The translations under genes were made by a program, and so were the position numbers. A stretch of DNA of 41,473 nucleotides from Candidatus Nomurabacteria bacterium GW2011_GWE2_34_25. Its GTDB lineage: Bacteria > Patescibacteriota > Minisyncoccia > Phycocordibacterales > UBA9973. Under the pieces are notes generated by a model. That model was not told where the DNA came from and ran no database searches. It saw only the letters and a program-made list of their open reading frames with translations. Below are positions 33,013 to 40,007 of the stretch, one piece after another (position 1 is the first letter of the stretch; every line of letters starts with the position of its first letter). The DNA lies in NCBI GenBank assembly GCA_000990325.1, contig LBPS01000013.1, positions 1 through 41,473 of the forward strand, read 5' to 3'.

Positions 33013-34137
33013 ATGAAATCAATAAAAGACATAGAAAATTTGAAAGGGAAACATGTAATTGTCCGCGTAGACTTCAATGTTCCACAAGATAAAGATGGAA
33101 AGATTCTAGATGATTTTCGTATTAAGTCTATACTTCCGACAGTAGAATATTTACAGAAAAAGGGAGCTATAGTAATACTAGTTGCACATATTGGTGAAGG
33201 TGGAGAGAAGAGCTTAAAGCCTGTTGCTATAAGGCTCAAAAAGTATCTTCCAAACATTAAATTCATCGAGTCATCTATCTTTTCAGATGAGACTAAAAAA
33301 ATTACAGGGACTCTTAAGAATGGAGATGTTGCACTTTTTGAAAATTTACGTAGAGAAATAGGAGAGAAGACGAACTCCCCATCTTTTGCTAGAGGTCTTT
33401 CCCGTTTTGGAGATATATATGTGAATGATGCTTTCTCTGTATCGCATCGAGTCCACGCTTCTATCGTTGGTATTACAAAATATTTACCAAGTTATGCAGG
33501 GCTTCAACTTATAGATGAGATAAATAATTTGTCGAAAGCTTTTAATCCCAAAAAACCTTTTTTGTTTATTTTGGGTGGTGCTAAATTTGAAACTAAGATT
33601 CCTTTGATTAAAAAATTTCTTCGTGATGCGGATCATGTATTTATCGGAGGAGCTATCGCCAACGATTTCTTTAAAGGTAAGGGTTATGAAGTAGGAACAT
33701 CTTTAGTGAGTGATGGTATGGTTCAAGTAAAATCTTTTTTTAAGAATAAAAATTTAGTTATACCGACTGATGTTGTAGTTACCAAAGGAAGCCTAAGTCG
33801 CAATGTTAAGCCAAGTGATGTAACGCACGATGAATGCATTGTCGATATTGGCAAAGATTCAGTTGAGGTGATAAAGGGTCTTATAGAGAAAGCACAGTTT
33901 GTGCTTTGGAATGGACCGCTTGGGATATATGAAAGTGGCTTTGGAAGTGCGACAGAAAATATTCTTAAAATTCTTTCCAAGAGTAAAGCTGTCAGTATTG
34001 TCGGAGGAGGGGACACTGTGGCCCTCATTACAAAACTAAAACTAGGTGATAAGCTCGGCTTCGTCTCAACTGGCGGTGGCGCCACTCTCGACTTCCTAGC
34101 CAAAGGCACTCTACCGGGGATAAAAGCATTGAAATAA
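33013..34137 (+). CDS. pgk: Phosphoglycerate kinase
   Basis: 374 residues, a little shorter than the usual 385-400. Motifs: VIVRVDFNVPQDKDGKI, LVAHIGEGGE, FENLR, VNDAFSVSHRVHAS, FILGGAKFETK, VLWNGPLGIYE, VGGGDTVALI and STGGGATLDFLAKGTLPG, covering the 3-phosphoglycerate and nucleotide sites. The usual S-H-L-G-R-P segment is replaced by AHIGEGGE, probably a lineage variant. It makes ATP from 1,3-bisphosphoglycerate. It belongs with tpiA in a glycolysis pair, but a 117-bp element now separates them, carrying both the duplicated start codon and a short upstream frame. Confidence 0.94.
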   Translation: MKSIKDIENLKGKHVIVRVDFNVPQDKDGKILDDFRIKSILPTVEYLQKKGAIVILVAHIGEGGEKSLKPVAIRLKKYLPNIKFIESSIFSDETKKITGTLKNGDVALFENLRREIGEKTNSPSFARGLSRFGDIYVNDAFSVSHRVHASIVGITKYLPSYAGLQLIDEINNLSKAFNPKKPFLFILGGAKFETKIPLIKKFLRDADHVFIGGAIANDFFKGKGYEVGTSLVSDGMVQVKSFFKNKNLVIPTDVVVTKGSLSRNVKPSDVTHDECIVDIGKDSVEVIKGLIEKAQFVLWNGPLGIYESGFGSATENILKILSKSKAVSIVGGGDTVALITKLKLGDKLGFVSTGGGATLDFLAKGTLPGIKALK

Positions 34138-34148
34138 ACTTTTTATGT

Positions 34149-34154
34149 TACAAT
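34149..34154 (+). promoter_or_regulatory. -10 box (TACAAT) for recJ
   Basis: TACAAT lies 7 nt before the ATG at 34162, a leaderless layout. Confidence 0.45.
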
Positions 34155-34161
34155 CGTTATT

Positions 34162-35853
34162 ATGCCGAATGAAATTGAACTTTTAGATTTACTGCTGAAA
34201 AATAGGGGGATAAAGGAAGAAGATAAGGAGAAATTTTTGAACCCTTCGTACGAAGAGGGGATTTACGATCCATATCTAATGAAAGATATGGAGAAGACGG
34301 TGGTAAGGATATTTGAGGCTGTAGAGGCGAAAGAAAAAATAGTGATATATAGTGACTATGATTGCGATGGTATTCCAGCTTCTGTCATAATGCATGATTT
34401 CTTCACAAAAATTGGTTATACCAACTTTACTATTTATATTCCTGATAGGCATGATGAAGGCTATGGTCTTCATATGGATGCTATAAAGAATTTTATAAAT
34501 GAAGAAGTGGACCTCCTCATAACTTTTGATTTAGGAATCACAGCTGTGGACGAAGTAGTAGAAGCAACAGCTGGAGGAATAGATGTGATAATCACAGACC
34601 ATCACTTACCTCACGCACAAGTTCCTCGTGCTTATGCGATTTTGAATCCTAAACAAGATGGGTGTACATATCCAGATACAATGCTTTGCGGAGCAGGAAT
34701 AGCCTTTAAACTTATCCAAGCTCTTATAATAAAATATGGAGAATATTGGAAAATAAATAAAGGCTGGGAGAAATGGTTGCTCGATATGGCAGGTATAGCA
34801 ACACTTGCTGATCAAGTGCCACTTCTAGATGAGAATAGAGTCCTAGCCACTTATGGTTTAAAAGTTTTGCAGAAAGGGAGACGTTTGGGACTTGTTGAAA
34901 TCTTCAAAAAAGCTGGAGTAGATATCACCAAACTTTCTGAAGAGGATGTTACTTTCACCTTGGCTCCTCGTATTAATGCGGCGTCTAGAATGGCAGATCC
35001 GATGATGGCATTTGAAATGCTTTCTGCAACTGATGCAGTAATAGCGAAAGCCTCGGCTGATAACTTGGCAAAAATAAATGATGAAAGGAAAATTATTGTC
35101 GCTCATATGATGAAGGAAGTAAAAAAAGTTTTAGGTAAAAGAGAGGACAAGAAGGTGATAGTGATAGGGAACCCTACTTGGAGAGTGGGGGTCTTGGGAA
35201 TCATAGCTTCAAAAATTGCCGAAGAATACAAAAGGCCAGCTTTCGTTTGGGGAACGGATGGTAGTGATGATCTTAAAGGATCTTGTCGTTCGTGGGGTGG
35301 TGCTAACTTGGTAGAAATAATGACGGCTCTTCCTGAGAATAGTTTACTTGGTTTTGGAGGACATGCGGGGGCTGGGGGGTTCTCGGTGGCACAAACAGAA
35401 ATACATTTTCTAGAAGAAAGAATTCTAAATGTGTATGGAGAGGAGGAAGAGATAGAAGTCGCCTTATCGGCGACCCGCCGAGGAGGCGGGATAAATGAGA
35501 GTATAGAAGGAGCAGAAGCAATTATAAGTATTGATGATATAACAAGTGGCAACTACAATGTTATCGAAAAGCTTGCTCCTTACGGAGAGGGGAATCCTAA
35601 GCCTAAATTTTTATTTAAAGAATTGCCTATATATGGTATAAAAGAATTTGGTAAAGAGAAGAATCATTTAGAATTAAGTTACTTAAATAGTAAAGGGAAG
35701 ATAGTCAAAGCGATAGCCTTCTTCAAAACAAGAGAGAGTTATAATAATATCCTTAATGTAGGGGAGAGAATAGACTTGGTTGCGACTTTTGAGAAAAGCA
35801 CTTTTGGGGGTAGGACGGAATTAAGACTCCGAATTGTAGATATAATATGTTAA
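34162..35853 (+). CDS. recJ: Single-stranded-DNA-specific exonuclease
   Basis: 563 residues, close to E. coli length. DHH-family motifs: IYSDYDCDGIPASVIM (motif I/II Asp residues), LLITFDLGI, IITDHHLPHA (DHH), LNPKQDGC, APRINAASRMADP and the DHHA1 motif GFGGHAGAGGFSV. RecJ digests single strands 5' to 3' in recombination and repair. At about residues 437-445 a short Arg/Gly stretch (ATRRGGGINE) is encoded by the GC-rich hairpin CCCGCC/GGCGGG (35474-35490) in a variable loop, most likely a micro-insertion. The OB-fold C-terminal domain ends with LRLRIVDII. rnhA starts 9 nt after the stop. Confidence 0.92.
   Translation: MPNEIELLDLLLKNRGIKEEDKEKFLNPSYEEGIYDPYLMKDMEKTVVRIFEAVEAKEKIVIYSDYDCDGIPASVIMHDFFTKIGYTNFTIYIPDRHDEGYGLHMDAIKNFINEEVDLLITFDLGITAVDEVVEATAGGIDVIITDHHLPHAQVPRAYAILNPKQDGCTYPDTMLCGAGIAFKLIQALIIKYGEYWKINKGWEKWLLDMAGIATLADQVPLLDENRVLATYGLKVLQKGRRLGLVEIFKKAGVDITKLSEEDVTFTLAPRINAASRMADPMMAFEMLSATDAVIAKASADNLAKINDERKIIVAHMMKEVKKVLGKREDKKVIVIGNPTWRVGVLGIIASKIAEEYKRPAFVWGTDGSDDLKGSCRSWGGANLVEIMTALPENSLLGFGGHAGAGGFSVAQTEIHFLEERILNVYGEEEEIEVALSATRRGGGINESIEGAEAIISIDDITSGNYNVIEKLAPYGEGNPKPKFLFKELPIYGIKEFGKEKNHLELSYLNSKGKIVKAIAFFKTRESYNNILNVGERIDLVATFEKSTFGGRTELRLRIVDIIC
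35474..35490. repeat. GC-rich hairpin inside recJ
   Basis: CCCGCC-GAGGA-GGCGGG: a perfect 6-bp stem with a 5-nt loop in an AT-rich gene. It is in frame and codes part of TRRGGG in a loop not conserved in the family. Confidence 0.65.
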
Positions 35854-35856
35854 AAT
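35851..35856 (+). promoter_or_regulatory. -10 box (TAAAAT) for rnhA
   Basis: TAAAAT overlaps the end of recJ (stop at 35851-35853) and lies 6 nt before the rnhA ATG. Confidence 0.4.
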
Positions 35857-35862
35857 ATTTTT

Positions 35863-36360
35863 ATGAATAAAACTTTGGAAATATATACAGATGGTTCATC
35901 GTTGGGGAATCCAGGGCCTGGAGGGTGGGGAGTTGTTATTTTGATTTCAAATCAAAATAACAACGAGTTAAAAGTTGAAAGTGAAAAGTTAAAAGTAATA
36001 GAACTAGGCGGAGGAGAGAAAAATACGACGAATAACCGCATGGAACTTCAGGCTGTCATAGAAGCACTCAAATATATTTGCACTAGGCAAGACCTAGTAC
36101 AAAGTGAGGTGACTATTCATGCAGACTCAGCATATGTTTTAGGAGGGGTAACTACTTGGATACATGGTTGGGAAAAGAATGGATGGAAGACCGCCAACAA
36201 AAAGCCGGTAATGAATCAAGAACTATGGAAAGAGTTAATTGGCTATGTTCGAGAATTTAAAGGCAAAATAAATTGGCAGAAAGTAAAGGGACACTCGGGG
36301 CATGTTTACAATGACAAAGCAGATGAGATAGCGACAAGTTATGCGTCGAGACAAAAATAA
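35863..36360 (+). CDS. rnhA: Ribonuclease HI with two palindrome-coded insertions
   Basis: 165 residues. Catalytic residues D10 (IYTDGSSLGNPGPGGWG), E61 (TTNNRMELQA) and D88 (IHADSAYV), then WQKVKGHSGHVYNDKADEIA with the last Asp and loop His. It cleaves RNA in RNA-DNA hybrids. Between strands 1 and 2 there is an extra stretch ISNQNNNELKVESEKLKV that is coded by a perfect 33-bp palindrome (35932-35964) followed by near-repeats of AGTTGAAAGTGAAAAGTTAAA. A second hairpin (ACTAGG/CCTAGT, 36082-36098) codes TRQDLVQ between the first helix and next strand. Both lie in surface loops, so the enzyme should stay active. Confidence 0.92.
   Translation: MNKTLEIYTDGSSLGNPGPGGWGVVILISNQNNNELKVESEKLKVIELGGGEKNTTNNRMELQAVIEALKYICTRQDLVQSEVTIHADSAYVLGGVTTWIHGWEKNGWKTANKKPVMNQELWKELIGYVREFKGKINWQKVKGHSGHVYNDKADEIATSYASRQK
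35932..35964. repeat. Perfect 33-bp palindrome inside rnhA
   Basis: The two 16-nt arms (35932-35947 and 35949-35964) around a single central base are exact complements. It is in frame in the loop between the first two strands and is followed by tandem near-copies of AAAGTTGAAAGTGAAAAGTT. Confidence 0.9.
36082..36098. repeat. Second hairpin inside rnhA
   Basis: ACTAGG (36082-36087) and CCTAGT (36093-36098) pair across CAAGA; TTGC and ACAA extend the stem with one mismatch. It codes TRQDLV in a surface loop. Confidence 0.6.
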
Positions 36361-36489
36361 AATAAAACACTCCATAAAAAAATTCTCGGACTCACCACAC
36401 AATAAAATTCTGCTGAATTTTTTGCTCGTACTCGGGCCGTCGCCCTCCGTAAGGGTTCGCTCGAGAACATTTTTATTACGTGTTTTATT
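36361..36489. repeat. Long imperfect palindrome (3'-end palindrome family), copy 2
   Basis: AATAAAACAC (36361-36370) pairs with GTGTTTTATT (36480-36489), and ATAAAAA with TTTTTAT further in. The core has TCTCGGACTCACCACACA and AAGGGTTCGCTCGAGA in common with the copy at 15894, and TTCTGCTGAA, GCCGTCGC and CTCCG in common with the copy at 39568. It begins directly at the rnhA stop and fills the gap to comEC. No gene is seen in it. Confidence 0.78.
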
Positions 36490-36512
36490 AATTTAGATAT
36501 TTTTTTTGTAAT

Positions 36513-37802
36513 ATGTCTAAAAAAGAAGTTATAATAATTTTTATTTTAATAATAGTTGCTGTTGTTCGGTTTTTCTTTTTTATACCTAAGGGTCCTGATT
36601 ATAATGATGTGGTCGGGCAGGACGTTTCTCTCATTGGTATTGTTAGCGAGGATCCTGATATACGCTTGAAAACTAAGCATTTAAATGTAAAATTAAAAGA
36701 TAAAGATGTAAATATTTTAGTTTTTGTAGGGAGAGAGGTAGAAGTAAACTATGGAGATGAGATAGAGGTGAGGGGAGTACTAGAAGAGCCAGAGAATTTT
36801 ACGACAAATACTGGGAAAGAATTTAATTACAAAAGATATCTAGCCAATAAAGATATTTATTATTTAATTAAGAATGCTGAAATAAAAATAATAACGAGAG
36901 AAAATGGAAGTAAATTAAAAAGTTTACTTTATAAAATTCGTGCATCTTTCATGCGAAATATAAATAATGTAATACCCTCACCTGAGAGTGACTTGGCCAA
37001 TGGATTGATCCTTGGGGCTAGGGGAGGATTTGATGAAGATACTAAGCAAGAATTTATAGATACAGGAACGGTACACATTATTGCTCTTTCGGGGTACAAC
37101 GTATCTATAGTTGCTGAAAACGTAATGAAAGCTTTTAGTTTAATTCTTTCACAAACGATAGCAATTATATTAGGAGTTGTTGTGATATTACTTTTTATAA
37201 TTATGACTGGAGCAAGTGCGACAGCAATACGAGCAGGAATAATGGCGACTATAATGCTTTTAGGTAGAATGACAGGCAGAAAATATTTGGCAGGTAGAGC
37301 TTTGGTAATAGCAGGATTTGTCATGATAGCTTATGACCCAAGAGTAATAGTTGATATGTCTTTCCAACTATCTTTCATTGCTACATGGGGAGTACTTTTC
37401 ATAACTCCAAAAACACTAAAATGGTTTAGGTTTCTACCACTTCGTTTTGGATTTAGAGAAATGGTGGCATCGACAGTTGCAGCGACTATAGCAGTACTTC
37501 CGATACTTCTTCATCTGACTGGAGTCTTTTCCCTTGTATCTTTGCCGGCAAACTTTCTAATACTTCTTCTGATTCCCATAGCGATGCTCTTTATATTTAT
37601 TACTGGAATTTCAGGATTCATCACTCCGGTACTTGCTGTAGCCTTCGGGTATATAACATACTTGATACTTCTATATATGCTTTCGGTAATTCACTTCTTT
37701 GGCTCATTGTCATTTTCTTCGGTATCTATTCAATCTTTCCCACTTGTCCTTACTATCGTCATCTATGGCTTTTTACTTTGGTGGGTGCATAAAGATAATT
37801 AA
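36513..37802 (+). CDS. comEC: ComEC/Rec2 membrane channel part (N-terminal and competence domains)
   Basis: 429 residues. An N-terminal helix, then an OB-like DUF4131 region (about 30-125) with FNYKRYLANKDIYYLI, and the competence domain with about eight helices: ALSGYNVSIVAENVM, ATAIRAGIMATIMLLGRMTGR, DPRVIVDMSFQLSFIATWG. These are hallmarks of the ComEC channel that takes single-stranded DNA through the membrane. The C-terminal metallo-beta-lactamase domain of full-length ComEC is missing and is found as a separate gene at 38704. Uptake of foreign DNA is likely a source of nucleotides and genes for such reduced cells; pili for DNA capture are encoded upstream. Confidence 0.9.
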   Translation: MSKKEVIIIFILIIVAVVRFFFFIPKGPDYNDVVGQDVSLIGIVSEDPDIRLKTKHLNVKLKDKDVNILVFVGREVEVNYGDEIEVRGVLEEPENFTTNTGKEFNYKRYLANKDIYYLIKNAEIKIITRENGSKLKSLLYKIRASFMRNINNVIPSPESDLANGLILGARGGFDEDTKQEFIDTGTVHIIALSGYNVSIVAENVMKAFSLILSQTIAIILGVVVILLFIIMTGASATAIRAGIMATIMLLGRMTGRKYLAGRALVIAGFVMIAYDPRVIVDMSFQLSFIATWGVLFITPKTLKWFRFLPLRFGFREMVASTVAATIAVLPILLHLTGVFSLVSLPANFLILLLIPIAMLFIFITGISGFITPVLAVAFGYITYLILLYMLSVIHFFGSLSFSSVSIQSFPLVLTIVIYGFLLWWVHKDN

Positions 37803-37823
37803 TAATTATGAATTAAAAATTTT

Positions 37824-37871
37824 AATAAAATACATCACTGTGAGCGATCGCTCACAGTGATGTATTTTATT
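37824..37871. terminator. Perfect 48-bp palindromic bidirectional terminator
   Basis: Each 24-nt half is the exact complement of the other, centred on GCGATCGC, with AATAAAA on the left and TTTTATT on the right. It lies between the convergent comEC and sodA genes and can end both transcripts. Confidence 0.9.
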
Positions 37872-37879
37872 TATAGTAG

Positions 37880-38473
37880 CTATGAAGCATTTTTGAAATT
37901 TTGTTCAATTATACTCCAATTTAAATTTGCAAAAAAACTCTCGATGTACTTTTTCTTTTCTGCTGGAGTATAGTCCAGATAGTAAGAGTGTTCCCACATA
38001 TCAAGAGCAAGTACTATAGAAGTTCCAGCTAGGTGGCCTAGGTGTTGCTCGTCTACCCAAGAGATAATTAACTTGTCGCTTGATTTGTCATAATAAAGCA
38101 TAGCCCAACCAATACCACGGGTTAATGCGACAAATTTAAAATGATTTAAGAAATTTTCAAAAGAACCCCATTCTTTTTCTAATGATTTATATAAAGATCC
38201 TTCTTTATTTATTTCTTTACTTCCATCAGAAAGAGAAGAGAAGTAGTATTCATGATTGCGCATGCCACCGAATTCAAAACCGAGGCGACGTTGTAGCTCT
38301 CCTAATATAAAAGCGTTTTTCTCTGGATCATTTTTTAATTCATATAATTTATTAAATATTGTATTTGTGTTTGTCACGTAACCCTTATAAAGCTTTCGAT
38401 GCTCTTCAATTGTTTTTTCACTGATACCAACCAATTTTGGTATATTAAATGTTTTTGTTGTGAATGTTTCCAT
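37880..38473 (-). CDS. sodA: Iron/manganese superoxide dismutase
   Basis: 197 residues. All four metal ligands are in place: H25 (EEHRKLYKGY), H74 (MRNHEYYFSS), D158 and H162 (LALDMWEHSYYLDY). GIGWAMLYYD before the last pair matches the family. It converts superoxide to peroxide and oxygen. The lack of a signal peptide places it in the cytoplasm. Fe or Mn use cannot be decided with certainty. The start codon is the junction with a 119-bp start-codon element; the original leader, with a TATAAA box 6 nt before the duplicated ATGGA, can still be seen beyond it at about 38598-38610. It splits the comEC pair on the opposite strand. Confidence 0.93.
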   Translation of the reverse strand: METFTTKTFNIPKLVGISEKTIEEHRKLYKGYVTNTNTIFNKLYELKNDPEKNAFILGELQRRLGFEFGGMRNHEYYFSSLSDGSKEINKEGSLYKSLEKEWGSFENFLNHFKFVALTRGIGWAMLYYDKSSDKLIISWVDEQHLGHLAGTSIVLALDMWEHSYYLDYTPAEKKKYIESFFANLNWSIIEQNFKNAS

Positions 38474-38592
38474 CCCGCTTAGAGACAGGTCGCGGTCGGT
38501 ATATATAATCTTGATAACAACGACTAGTCTTTATATTATTTATTAATTTATTTTATTTTTGTTAGAAACTGTGACCGCGGTCTCTAACGGGA
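38474..38592 (-). mobile_element. 119-bp start-codon element (MITE-like), copy in front of sodA
   Basis: On the minus strand it begins TCCCGTTAGAGACCGCGGTC and ends GACCGCGACCTGTCTCTAAGCGGG, with the same AGGT extra bases in the second arm. The direct repeat ATGGA (minus strand) flanks it at 38593-38597 and 38469-38473; the latter is the sodA start. The middle is AT-rich and unlike the other two copies. Confidence 0.83.
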
Positions 38593-38644
38593 TCCATAAT
38601 GTTTTTATAAATATTTAATGTTAATATATAAAGTATAACACGTG

Positions 38645-38703
38645 TCCCGTTAGATATCTCTATTTATCAAACAGGCCATAATTATTCATAATATCTAACT
38701 GGG
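38645..38703 (+). mobile_element. 59-bp degenerate start-codon element in front of the ComEC nuclease-like gene
   Basis: TCCCGTTAGATAT on the left and ATATCTAACTGGG on the right are inverted repeats with one extra base. The right end abuts the ATG at 38704, as in the other copies. No clear target duplication is seen (left flank ACGTG, right flank ATGGA), so it may be old or trimmed. Confidence 0.6.
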
Positions 38704-39576
38704 ATGGAACTAAATAGAAAAAATCTACCATATTTACTCCTCATAATTCTACTTATTTGCACTATTGGTATATGGTTTTTTATTTTTAAGAGTAATCGTC
38801 AGAATGATTATCTGAAAGTTGTATTTTTGGATGTGGGGCAAGGAGACGCTATATACATAGAAGCTCCAAATGGAAAGCAGATGCTTATCGACGGAGGACC
38901 AGATGCAAGTCTTCTGTCGAGACTTTCTCAAGTTATGCCTTTTGCAGATCGATCTATAGATATAATACTTGCCACTCATGCTGACATGGATCATATAGGA
39001 GGATTTCCACTTTTGTTAGATAATTATAAAATTAAAAACATTATTGAAAATGGAGCAGAAGGGGATTCTAAAATTTATACAAGCTTAGAAGAAAAAATCA
39101 TAAAGAAAAAAATAAATAAAGTAATTGCTAAAAGAGGCATGCAAATTATGCTAGATAAAAAAAGAAATATTTATTTTGATATTATTTTCCCTGATAGGGA
39201 TGTATCAAGTTTTGAAAGTAATGATGGCTCAATAGTAGGGAAGCTTACGTATGGAGAAAGTACTTTCATGCTGACGGGAGATGCTACAACTTATACAGAG
39301 AATTTAATAGGCTGGAATGAAAGTGACGCTATTTTAGACTCTGATGTTTTAAAACTTGGACACCATGGATCCCGAACTTCTTCGGGTATTCCTTGGCTTG
39401 AAAAGGTAAGCCCTGAAGTTGCGATTATCTCTGTCGATAAAAATAATAAATATGGGCATCCACATAAAGAAATTCTTGATAGGCTTTCATTTTTACAGAT
39501 TCCGTATTTGAGTACTTCTGATGTGGGGAATATAATTTTTAAGAGTGATGGAATGAAACTAATATACGCAAAATAG
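38704..39576 (+). CDS. ComEC C-terminal metallo-beta-lactamase domain as separate gene
   Basis: 290 residues. An N-terminal helix (about 8-28) anchors the domain outside. The metallo-beta-lactamase fold shows FLDVGQGDAIYIEAPNGK, LIDGGPD, ATHADMDHIGGF (the HxDxDH-like site: H-A-D-M-D-H), MLTGDATTY and LKLGHHGSRTSS. This is the standard C-terminal part of ComEC, thought to degrade the non-transported DNA strand. It pairs with the channel gene at 36513, from which it is separated by sodA on the other strand. The start is set by the 59-bp element whose end abuts the ATG. Its stop lies inside the left arm of a palindrome. Confidence 0.9.
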   Translation: MELNRKNLPYLLLIILLICTIGIWFFIFKSNRQNDYLKVVFLDVGQGDAIYIEAPNGKQMLIDGGPDASLLSRLSQVMPFADRSIDIILATHADMDHIGGFPLLLDNYKIKNIIENGAEGDSKIYTSLEEKIIKKKINKVIAKRGMQIMLDKKRNIYFDIIFPDRDVSSFESNDGSIVGKLTYGESTFMLTGDATTYTENLIGWNESDAILDSDVLKLGHHGSRTSSGIPWLEKVSPEVAIISVDKNNKYGHPHKEILDRLSFLQIPYLSTSDVGNIIFKSDGMKLIYAK

Positions 39577-39670
39577 CTCTTCTCGAAGGGTCCGCATAAT
39601 TTTCTGCTGAAAATTTGCTCATTGCTCGAGCCGTCGCTCTCCGCCGGCCCCTTCTCAAAGACTATTTTGC
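39568..39670. repeat. Long imperfect palindrome (3'-end palindrome family), copy 3
   Basis: GCAAAATAG (39568-39576) and CTATTTTGC (39662-39670) close the outer stem; TTCTCGAAGGG and CCCCTTCTCAAAG pair inside. The core shares TTCTGCTGAA, TTTGCTC, GCCGTCGC and CTCCG with the copy at 36361. The left arm includes the last codons and stop of the upstream gene. Confidence 0.72.
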
Positions 39671-39692
39671 TTCTATTAGTTTTTTGAATGCA

Positions 39693-39727
39693 AAATAAAA
39701 ATCTCGACAATGTCGAGATTTTTATTT
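39693..39727. terminator. Terminator after rpmB
   Basis: AAATAAAAATCTCGACA and TGTCGAGATTTTTATTT are perfect complements around one central base. It includes the rpmB stop codon and can act on both strands. Confidence 0.82.
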
Positions 39728-39967
39728 GATGATTCCGGCTTTTTTTAGAACTGCGTAGGCACCATTTTTATTGATAGTTTTAATAGCTTTTGTGGAGATA
39801 GTAAGGGGGAAGTACTTTTTAAGTTCAGGAACGTATACACGCTTCTTCTGAAGGTTTGTGTATTTACGAACCATACCTGTAGGGTTGAATTTGGTGGCAC
39901 GAACAACGTTGGAGTAGCCTCCTGCCATTTTTGAGCCCTTTTTTGTTATATCACAAACTTTTGCCAT
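39722..39967 (-). CDS. rpmB: Ribosomal protein bL28
   Basis: 81 residues. MAKVCDITKKGSKMAGGYSN, then KFNPTGMVRKYTNLQKKRVY and PLTISTKAIKTINKNGAYAV are the standard L28 pattern. It has the early Cys (C5), but the other cysteines of a zinc-ribbon form are absent, so it is probably a zinc-free type. It binds the large ribosomal subunit near the exit region. A possible Shine-Dalgarno (AGGA) lies about 9 nt upstream on the minus strand, unusual in this window. It faces a GIY-YIG element across a ~40-bp divergent region. Confidence 0.93.
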   Translation of the reverse strand: MAKVCDITKKGSKMAGGYSNVVRATKFNPTGMVRKYTNLQKKRVYVPELKKYFPLTISTKAIKTINKNGAYAVLKKAGIIK

Positions 39968-40007
39968 ATGTGAGTCCTATGCTATCATATAAACTATGGA
40001 AATGCAA

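Noticed and set aside
15894-39670. 3'-end palindromes as integron attC sites or a CRISPR array
   Set aside because: They are widely spaced, have no integrase nearby, and have conserved cores with variable arms, whereas attC conserves the ends. No regularly spaced repeats exist in the window.
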